Origin: Rhododendron vialii
Lineage: Eukaryota > Streptophyta > Magnoliopsida > Ericales > Ericaceae
Assembly (NCBI RefSeq): GCF_030253575.1
Contig: NC_080566.1
Coordinates: 32,523,001 to 32,587,000 of the forward strand
Length of the DNA: 64,000 bases
Direction: 5' to 3'
A model generated the notes under the pieces. The model was not told the origin of the DNA and did not search any database. It worked only from the letters and a program-made list of their open reading frames with translations. Below, piece after piece: positions 56,894 through 64,000 of this stretch (position 1 is its first letter; the number at the start of each line of letters is the position of its first letter). A program made the translations under genes and the position numbers.

Positions 56894-59734
56894 AATCAGT
56901 GACCACTGACCTTCTACTTGGGTATTTAATGAAAAGTAATATAATCTCATATTCTAGTGACATTTCCCGCCCTGGATGCTGAACTTATCTTCAGTATGCT
57001 ACCACACTTTTCTATTCCAATAAAATTGGTATGACATCTCCTTTAACATGGTAATTTTTTGCTTGTGATTTTTATCTCAGACTATTCCGGGCATGGAAAG
57101 TTTTGCGGAGACTGCTGCTTCAGTACGAGGCCTGCCACAAATGGTAGATTGCTTTCTTTAAATGCACATGTTCACTGGCTTGGACATGGGCTTTACTGTA
57201 CTATTTTTTTCCTCTCCTTTTAGTCAACTAATTCCTCTGAATTGATGCAGGTCATAGAGAGCATTAACAAATGTGATGTGGATATTCGAAGGGAACTGTT
57301 CAGTAGTATACTGGTAAAGTTATTACTTTATGCCTCCTTGATTTTGATACTTTTTGTTACTTATTTTCGTAACCTAAGTTTTGAATTTTGTTCTAATGAT
57401 CTTGTTTGATAACTGTTCTATTGCACATTTTTCTTTTCTTTTCTCGCCATTATGTGGATTTTTTCTTATAAATTAAGACTTTGAACACTTCGATGAAGTT
57501 TCTTGCTTTAATTTCCTTTGAGTTACAAACTTGCGCTTTAATGTTTGCTCATCGTTTGTTGCGATTATGATGCGCTTATAAGTCTTGTACATATATCATG
57601 TGCATGGGCGACTGGGTGGCGAACGGTCAAATATGGTGTTTACATTTTCGAAGTGATGCAAGTGTGGGTCATCTTTTTCCTGACTTGCTTCCCAATAGCC
57701 GCTTAAAGTTGGACAGAGGTTATTCTGAGGACTGAAATGGTTGATGCAAGCAAATGATGGTTCAGGTCTTATAGTTAGAAAGTTGAAGTTCATCTTCTTA
57801 GAGTCAGGAAATTGACCAAAAGCAATGGATGTAAGTCCATGTGCAGTAAAGCTAGTGCTGATTTCTTTCCTCGTAGTGAAGCAGATGAGTCACCTCAGGC
57901 ATTAGAAGATGCCAAATTGACCTGAATTTGATAGAGCTCATAAGTATCTTGGTTCAATTGTTTGTAAGGATGGCATGATTGCAAATCATGTGACACAAAG
58001 AGGTAAGCTGGAGGATCAAGTGGTGGAGTGCTTTGTGAGTGTTGTGCGAGTGTAGGATACCCACGATGAAGAAAAAATTCTACCTTACTGCTATTAGGCC
58101 AACCATATTATACGGCACAGAGTGTTGGACTACTAAAAGTAACATGCGAGTAAGATGAGTGCAGCTGAATGAGAATGATGTGATAAATGCGTGGTAAGAC
58201 TCTGTGAGATAGAATTGTATATGAAAAATGAAATGGTAGGGATATCTGGATAGCATCAATTGAAGATAAGATGAGAGGAAATGGATTAAGTTAGTTTGGA
58301 CATGTCTATCGTTGATCATTCGATGAAGTCATTAAGAGGAGTGATATGGTGACGGTAGATGTTTACACCAAGACTTTAGAGGCGATAGTCTAAAAAGATC
58401 TAGGTTTTTCGGATATTAGGGAACAAGATGCCCTAAAAAAAGCTCAACGGAGCCAACTCCAATTTATTTGTAAGGCTCAGTTTGGTTCTAAGTGGTGCCA
58501 TGTGCTTGTAAATGACTGCACATATAGGTTGAATATAATTTTGTATTGTTTCTCTTTTTCTTTTTTCTTTTTTTTTTAAAGTTTGAACAGAGTATTGTTT
58601 CTCTTTGATGCAGCTTTCTGGAGGCACAGCATCAATGCAGCAGTTAAAAGAACGCCTTGAGAAAGACTTGTTAGAGGTATAGTTCTCCACTTACTTGAAA
58701 TATACAGCATCCTGATTTTTTTGCTGGTGCAAGTTCAAGTTCGGTACTGACTGGTGGCATTTTTTTTGTTACTGTTTTTGGCTCCTGGTTTTGTGAAATA
58801 CTGAATATGAACCTCTGGCCCTTTCAATTACTAGGAATCTCCTCAAGCAGCTAGAGTTAAAGTATTGGCAAGCGGAAATGCAACAGAAAGGAGATTCAGG
58901 TTGAATATGTGTTGCTAACTACCTTACATCTTTTCTCCCTCACATTACAGGGTCACATATTTTGATATGCATTAAGTTGAAATCCAGTTCAAGGGAAAAT
59001 TGTATTTGGACAACGCATTTCAACATCATTCACTACATCGTTTATTTGTCTTTTTGGTAGTTCTACTGAATTAACAATGCTGGTTACCACTTTTGGAATG
59101 TAAAAACTGCAATCTCTAGATGTCTCACTTGTAATTTAGTAGCCATTTACAGAATCATTGGTAGAAGCTAATTACTATGGTTTTAGTCTAACCGTTCGGA
59201 ATTTCTATATTGTCCAGTTGATATTTTTACTTCTGTTTTTTCCCCCGTGAAAAACTCATTGTTTAAGATGGCTGCCTGATATTGCCTTCCTCTTAGTAGA
59301 TTAAATGATATGTGCATTTTTTTTTTTTTTTTGCAGTGTTTGGATAGGAGGGAGCATACTAGCATCTCTTGGTTCATTTCAGCAGATGTGGTTCTCCAAG
59401 TCTGAGTAAGTTCGTGTGTTTTGGCAAAAATTCTCTAGTGCTGTGTTCTGAAATCTTGGATCATGGATTTGTGGGGGAATTTACAGAGGGAAACAAAATA
59501 AATTTGGCATCTTTACTTCAGTGTCTTATATTTTTTCCACATTTTCGTTTCCCCTAGTACTACATTTTCCCACATGCCATGATCCGAACACAGGCAAATG
59601 GTCCTCCACTGTTCTGAACATTTGCGTTCCCAAGTGAACTCTCTCCTTTTTTCTTTTCCTTTTTTTTTTCACACTGCAAATGTAACAGGTACGAAGAGCA
59701 TGGAGCATCGTACATTCAAAGGAAATGCCCTTAA
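41596..59734 (+). CDS. ARP4: Actin-related protein 4 (nuclear chromatin-complex subunit)
   Basis: Twenty exons join in frame to give 445 residues, close to the 441 of Arabidopsis ARP4. Exons: 41596-41608, 41742-41833, 44260-44436, 44535-44608, 47076-47156, 51201-51261, 51400-51449, 52533-52587, 53868-53945, 54032-54085, 55278-55331, 55416-55476, 56080-56131, 56480-56546, 57081-57143, 57251-57313, 58614-58676, 58835-58899, 59337-59405, 59689-59734. All use GT-AG. Landmarks: N-terminal [20 protein letters not shown] and [10 protein letters not shown] (actin phosphate-1 region), a charged insert with [14 protein letters not shown], the phosphate-2 region [30 protein letters not shown] and a C-terminal [12 protein letters not shown]. 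By family knowledge it is a nuclear subunit of SWI/SNF, INO80, SWR1 and NuA4 complexes. No exon damage was seen. The introns are full of transposon remnants. Confidence 0.97.
43821..44131 (-). mobile_element. Very small LTR retrotransposon (TRIM/SMART type) in ARP4 intron 2
   Basis: Two 76-base LTRs (43821-43896 and 44056-44131) with TG...CA ends flank only 159 bases. On the minus strand, TGGTATCAGAGC directly follows the LTR (44044-44055), the standard binding site for initiator methionine tRNA. LTRs differ at a few positions. The whole element is 311 bases and has no coding capacity, so it depended on other elements. The 5-base flanks (TCTAT and ACTGT) match only at 3 of 5. Confidence 0.93.
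44875..44896. repeat. Poly-G run in ARP4 intron 4
   Basis: Twenty-two consecutive G residues. Exact length in the true genome is uncertain, because such runs are error-prone. Confidence 0.8.
46342..46916 (-). mobile_element. 5'-truncated L1-type LINE in ARP4 intron 4
   Basis: The minus strand encodes, at 46907-46596, the zinc-binding tail found after plant non-LTR reverse transcriptases (zf-RVT): [35 protein letters not shown], then WELW. A perfect 15-base direct repeat (AGTTGAATTTATATT) flanks it at 46327-46341 and 46917-46931, and a short T-run stands at the left edge as expected for the 3' tail of a minus-strand insertion. The fragment is non-autonomous. Confidence 0.92.
47886..48545. mobile_element. 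hAT-like element with many GGATACG subterminal repeats (ARP4 intron 5)
   Basis: The ends GAAGCACGGATAC and GTATCCATGCTTC are inverted. TTAGCTAT (47878-47885) and TTAGGTTT (48546-48553) flank it, 6 of 8 matching, as an aged hAT target duplication. Both subterminal regions hold dense CGGATACG / CGTATCC motifs, more than a dozen in total, while the middle is AT-rich. It is about 660 bases and non-coding. Confidence 0.72.
49085..49360 (+). mobile_element. Degraded RTE-type LINE 3' end (ARP4 intron 5)
   Basis: The sequence matches, with frame breaks, the better-preserved fragment at 49799-50125: GATTAGAGAAAATAGC, GGTGGGTTGG, AGGGGTAGACCAAAATTG and TGCTGACCCCAA correspond in order. No intact frame remains. 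Confidence 0.7.
49799..50125 (+). mobile_element. RTE-type LINE 3' fragment (ARP4 intron 5)
   Basis: The frame at 49808-50098 encodes the C-terminal tail typical of plant RTE-like reverse transcriptases: [20 protein letters not shown], then [33 protein letters not shown] and stop. A GGCTCGGTTTGGTTTGG tail follows. The reverse transcriptase core is absent, so it is 5'-truncated. Confidence 0.88.
54703..55137. mobile_element. Tourist-like (PIF/Harbinger) MITE in ARP4 intron 10
   Basis: The left end GAGTATCCACAATGGCATAACC and the right end GGTTATGCCATTAGAGATACCC are inverted, with TTA on both sides (54700-54702, 55138-55140). The ACCAAAATTTGG-type motifs inside also pair. It ends 140 bases before exon 11. 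Confidence 0.85.
56856..56889. repeat. Poly-C run in ARP4 intron 14
   Basis: Thirty-four consecutive C residues, flanked by a direct repeat: TCAGTGACCACTTACCTT before and TCAGTGACCACTGACCTT after. The run length may be an assembly estimate. Confidence 0.8.
57830..58490 (+). mobile_element. Degraded RTE-type LINE fragment (ARP4 intron 16)
   Basis: With several frame breaks the plus strand reads pieces of an RTE-type reverse transcriptase C-terminus: [10 protein letters not shown], then RPT.LYGTECW-like and GHVYR-like segments, and finally a GGCTCAGTTTGGTTC tail. It extends further upstream into the protein than the two fragments in intron 5. Confidence 0.75.
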
Positions 59735-61300
59735 TATGCCTTTCTTTCTGGCTGTATATCAAGAAGAGAAGCTTCCTGTGTCTTCCCATCTGAGTTTAAG
59801 GAACACTTTGCTATCCGTATATCCACAAAACAATATCGTTTGCGTTTATTGAGCTGCTAATTGTTTGCCTCATTCGAGTTTGGGAGGATGTTTGGAATTC
59901 TCTTTAATGTAACTTCTCCAAATAGCTAGGATGTAGTGATTCAAGTTCGTGGCCGTTGATTTGCACTAGTTTGTACTGTACAATTAGTTTATTAACCTAT
60001 ACTTGTAGCCAACTTTTTGATTCCTTTTCTAGGGTCATATGCCACTCTATTGTGGAGTAGAACTAATTGGAAAAGTACGAATCATTTAACCAGAGTCTTG
60101 CAATGTCTCATCTGGACTTGATCATCTTTTCACTCGTCAGAGTTACCATAGTGCTTTGTTTTATAAACTGAGATATCAATCTTATTTCTTTCAGCAGTAT
60201 CTATTGTTATTACTGTTATTTACGCGAACACTCGAAAGTTGAGGTGATGGGAGAAAACGCAAGTTTCGGGAGAAACCAAAGTACACACTGGGAATGACAC
60301 AGGAATTTTGTTTTGGATGGGGGAACACTACAAATAAATTTGGAACTTGTTAAAATATGATAGTACAAATTATGAAAATACCATCTAAAACATCATTTAT
60401 TTTCGATGAACTATATGATGAAACCGATTGATTGTATAAGTGCATACAAAATTGTGCATAGGATTTCAGTATTGAGAAAGAGAATCTTGAATTGTACTAT
60501 TGAAAAGCAGAATCTAGAATTGTGTTCGATGTTCCTTCATGATGCAAAATGCATTACTAAGGAACATGGATGGGCAAATCTTTGATTTTAAAAGAAGACG
60601 TTGGGTGGGTGAACCGATATGATTTAAAAATTTCACACAAAAAAGAAACTACTACAATTATAATTAAAAAAAAAAAAGGAAACATAGGTAAAAAAGTCGT
60701 CCGGACTCATCCGTCTCCCGTCTCCCGGTCCGTCTTTTTACATAATTTTGACATATGGCACTTCCTAGTAGCTGCAACATGAAAGGTTAATGCAAACTTT
60801 TTGTGACCGTGATGAAACAATAACTTGTGTGGCATTTGCCCAATGGTTTTCAATTTTATTTTGTGACGAGCCCTTTCAAAAGGGACTATGGGAATTTATG
60901 TTATGCCTCTGATTGACAGAAAAAAATAAGGTGGCCGCTATTTGCAACGCACTTCTTGCTACTCGCAGCCGATTAAATTTTTTATCAATTATGGACAAAA
61001 ATGCCCTTATTCAGTTTGACCATTATACCCCTAAAATCTCATGTTATTTGACCATTTTATCCTCTTATAATTCATTACATACAACCACAAAAATCATCTC
61101 CTGTCCATCCCTCCCTCCCAGAACATACAACCTCAAAAAATCTCCCCGTCCATCCCTCCCTCCTGAAACGTCTCCTCCCTCCCCCATTCAAACTCCTCCA
61201 TTTTCATCCCTACTCAGCTGCCATCACCCACCACAGGGCCCCTCCTACCAGCAGCCAAGTCTGCCTATCTTCCTCCTCTCCTCTTCCTCCTACATTGTCA
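59735..61300. other. ARP4 3' region and spacer before the FAR1-like gene
   Basis: The likely ARP4 3' UTR extends a few hundred bases past the stop; its end is not marked by a clear signal. From about 61090 to 61180 the motif TCCATCCCTCCCTCC occurs twice, in the leader of the next gene. No other gene is seen. Confidence 0.5.
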
Positions 61301-62797
61301 ATGGAAACCTCGATTGCTTCTTCTCCCTCCATTGATAAACAAGAAAAAGTTGACCCATTAATACACCACAATTTGGAGTCGGAAGATCACACAATGGATG
61401 TTGAGAAACATGTCACAGGTGTTGTAGTGACGAAGCAAAAATCGAAGCAAGAGGTAAGCCCGCCCTCCATTTTCAATTTCAGAAGCCCTCCATTTTCAAT
61501 TTCAGTTCTGGCCCGACACAGTTGGACACGCAGTGCCAAAACTTTACTAACTTTTCGGACTCTAATATCTGAATTATGTGCAACTATTCGGATATTAATA
61601 TCCGAATATTGTCAACATTGTTGGACTCTTATATCCGAATTTAGTGTCAGTTTTCAGATATTAATCTCTGAATGAAACTGCAGAGAATCCTGTATTTACA
61701 GTTGGATACATAGTGCCAAAAATTTACTAACTTTTCAGACTCTAATGTCTGAATTATGTACAACTTTTCGGATATTAATATCCAAATATTGTCAACATTT
61801 TTGAACTCTTATATCCGAATTTAGTGCCAGTTTTCAGATATTAATATCTGAATAAAACTGCAGAAAATCCTCCACTTACCTGGTTGGTCTTTGGGTGTTA
61901 CAGGTTGACACTTCAACACTTGGTAGTTTTGTAGGGCCATCGACTATACCTATTTCAACTTGTCCTTCATACGATTATACGGAGCATTTTACAACGGAGA
62001 TGGTAAGTGTTTTTTTGATAGAGTATTTATCTTGTGCAATCTTATATTACGGGCTATAATTTTTTGTTATGTGTGTGTAGATTTTTCTATCCGATGAAGC
62101 GTTGGTAGATTGGATAAGATGCACTGGTAAACAACACGGGTTTATCATTGTGATTAAGGGTTCTGAGAAATGTATTAAGAATCGCACACCTAGGATGAGA
62201 TTTTCATGTGAAAGGCGTGGTAAGTATAGGCCGTTTGTGAAGAAAGTTGATGGGAAGGAGGTAGCTGTGAAGAAGAGAGTACGGTCCACGGGCACCACAA
62301 AATGTGAATGCCCATTTGAATTGAAAGCTGTAAAGGGCAATGATGGTTGGACTGTCTCTGTCCACAATGGCACCTATAACCATCCTCCAGCGGTGTACTT
62401 GGAGGGCCATTCGTATGCCGGGAGGTTGTCAGCAGAGCAGACTAGCACGATGGTTGATTTGTCAGTCGCTTTGGTGAAACCCAAAGAAATCTTAACCCAT
62501 TTGAAGGTTCAAGATCCTGATAACGTAACGTCTATCAAAACTGTGTACAATGTACGACACAAGTATCGAGTGATAGAGAAAGCTGGAAAATCTCAAATGC
62601 AACATTTGTTGGATCGGCTAGAAAAGTACCACTACGTTCATTGGGCCCGTGGGAACGAGACTGAGAATGTCACGGAGTTGTTTTGGTCTCCTCCATCTGC
62701 CGGGGAGATGTTACTTGCTTTTCCCCACGTTTTAATGATGGATTGCACATACAAGACGAATAAGTACAAGTTTCCTTTGCTTTTCCCCACATTTTAA
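61301..62797 (+). CDS. FAR1-domain / MULE-transposase-like protein, truncated
   Basis: Three exons join in frame: 61301-61453, 61904-62002 and 62081-62797, giving 322 residues. Exon 3 carries a FAR1-type zinc-binding domain (about residues 88-175): IFLSDEALVDWIRC, FSCERRGKYRP, TKCECPFELKAV, VSVHNGTYNHPP. It ends just as a MULE transposase domain begins (VLMMDCTYKTNKYKFPLL) and then hits a stop after FPTF. Full-length relatives are usually more than twice as long, so this is either a broken transposase-derived gene or one whose exon 3 ends earlier at a donor such as AATAA|GTACAA, with the rest beyond reach. At the break, the last 25 bases repeat sequence 60 bases upstream. Proteins of this kind are Mutator transposases or domesticated FAR1-like transcription factors; here a transposon remnant is more likely. 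Confidence 0.72.
61521..61879 (+). repeat. Two-unit 180-bp tandem duplication in intron 1 of the FAR1-like gene
   Basis: GTTGGA(C/T)AC(G/A)(C/T)AGTGCCAAA starts at 61521 and at 61701. Each unit contains the palindromic motif CGGATATTAATATCCGAA or a near copy, plus further TATCCGAAT/TCAGATATTAAT blocks, so each can form stems. The units are highly similar, which suggests a recent duplication. Confidence 0.92.
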
Positions 62798-63686
62798 TAA
62801 TTTGTTTCCGAAATTATTGATCCAGTTCGATAATTAGTGTCCGATTGGTGTTATTCTATCTAATAGTTCGCATTCTGTTTGGAAATTAAAATCCAAGTAC
62901 TGATATATAAATCAAAAATTAAAGTCCAAAACTTGTTATATATTTTGAATATTTATTTCCGAATTGAATTTTCTCCGAATGAATGGGCTGTAATGGACGA
63001 AAAAGAGTGTGGATATTAAAAGGAAAATTTGAAAATTAACTCCCTTATTTATTATTGGTGAAAATGGGATGAAATTCTTCCTCGTATAACGTGGCGACAT
63101 GAAAATATACATTTGCAGGAATTTTATTCCTCATAAAACGTGTTCGTGTCCAAAAATCCAATGATGCTGGCATTTTTCTGTAGTTAAAAATGGGTTATTT
63201 GCAGCGAATTTATGCCTCAAAATACGTGCTGCCAGGATTTTGTGTAGAAATTTTTCCGACATGACTATTCAATGAAATTTCAGATTCTCTACAATAATTG
63301 CAACGGGTTAACTGGAAACCGACAAAATGGGTTTTTTGAGCAAAATTCTTATGTTCACCTCATAGCATCTGTTTTTCAGGCTGTGGTTGTCTTTTTATCG
63401 AATCATCAATGTCTTACGTTCACTACGATATCCGCCCCTTCCCTTTGAGAGTCGACGTTTGATTGCGCTCGGACACATTTGGTGTCCTACTTAACATTCA
63501 TATTTTAACGATATCCAATTATTACAAATATCCTAATACTTATCTGCAATAAAACAAAAGTCATTCCACCACGAAAAGTAGTCCATAAACCATGGTCATA
63601 AAGTGTCCAAAATAAATACAAGGCCATAAAGGCCATCAAAAACAAGCCATAAAGTCCATTAAAAACAAGTCAGAGAATACCAAGTC
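62798..63686. other. Gene-free spacer
   Basis: AT-rich sequence with short ATTCCGAA-like motifs near 62800-62980 that recall the 61.6-kb repeats. I looked for the missing part of the MULE transposase in this stretch and found none. Confidence 0.5.
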
Positions 63687-64000
63687 TCAAGTACGGTCAT
63701 GGCGCCGGCACCTAGTGTAACGACTCGAGTAACGATCAGAACTAGGGCCTGCTATGCTTGCTTCAGCAGCCTCCGGTCCCCTCAAAGTCATCTGCACTTC
63801 AACAAGTGCTTGTCGTAGTTCATACGGGCAAGTTGAAGTCCTAGCCCTAGTCCCACCCAAAACAGTGTCCAAAATGGCCAAAGCTGCTGCATTGCGCTCT
63901 TTCGCACTCTCGGTATACGGCACCTCTACGGGACGGGGTGAGACCTTGAAGTGGGAGATCCTCAAAAACCAAGGAAGGTAGTCGGGGTGTGACTCCCACG
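63687..64000 (-). pseudogene. C-terminal coding fragment, plant-mobile-domain-like (partial at window edge)
   Basis: On the minus strand a frame open from the window edge reads YLPWFLRISHFKVSPRP, then a Ser/Ala/Arg-rich tail with ERNAAALAILDTVLGG and YELRQALVEVQMTLRG, and a stop at 63687. The YLxWF..ISH segment resembles the end of plant mobile domain (aminotransferase-like) proteins, which often travel with transposons. This is a weak motif match. The start lies outside the window. Confidence 0.4.

Noticed and set aside
60913..61335. A 140-codon open frame upstream of the FAR1-like gene
   Set aside because: It is made of low-complexity leader sequence rich in TCCATCCCTCC and has no recognisable motif.

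Overview
This is a nuclear genomic window from a flowering plant, almost certainly a woody eudicot. The genes have GT-AG introns and encode plant-type proteins: a UNE2-like MFS transporter, actin-related protein 4, a DUF247 protein and a FAR1/MULE-type protein. The space between genes is AT-rich and packed with plant transposons (Ty1/copia, a large solo LTR, L1- and RTE-type LINE remnants, hAT, Mutator and PIF/Harbinger derivatives) and AG/CT microsatellites. I cannot name the species; an Ericales-like genome is only a guess.

Layout. 1-7116 is a partial copy of the middle of the MFS gene (exon 2 plus parts of both introns). Its intron carries a three-level nest: a hAT-like element holds a Mutator-like element, which holds a 2.5-kb solo LTR. 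The sister copy at 28300-31526 lacks the two inner insertions, which gives the order of events. 7117-16400 is repeat country: several foldback elements, a 4 x 197-bp tandem array, and a detached copy of the MFS promoter/5' leader near 11.63-11.81 kb. 16402-23708 is a DUF247 gene cut in frame by an apparently intact Ty1/copia element (17118-23006) whose two 706-bp LTRs look identical, so the insertion is very young. 24-27 kb holds MITEs and an orphan segment that resembles a chloroplast transit peptide. 27251-32211 is the complete three-exon MFS gene (519 aa). 32.2-41.2 kb is gene-poor and contains MITEs and a possible solo LTR. 41596-59734 is a complete 20-exon ARP4 gene (445 aa). Its large introns collected a 311-bp TRIM/SMART-type element, an L1 fragment with a 15-bp target duplication, three RTE remnants, a hAT-like and a Tourist-like element, and long poly-G and poly-C runs. 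61301-62797 is a three-exon FAR1-domain/MULE-transposase-like gene that stops at the start of the transposase domain. A minus-strand coding fragment runs off the right edge.

The genes do not form a functional unit; they are ordinary plant loci. The most informative content is the dated history of duplication and transposition: the partial MFS duplication with a natural empty site, the fresh copia insertion that breaks an otherwise open DUF247 frame, and a family of three small Mutator-like elements each with a 9-bp target duplication. I found no CRISPR array, rRNA or convincing tRNA gene, and no system that I would call wholly new.
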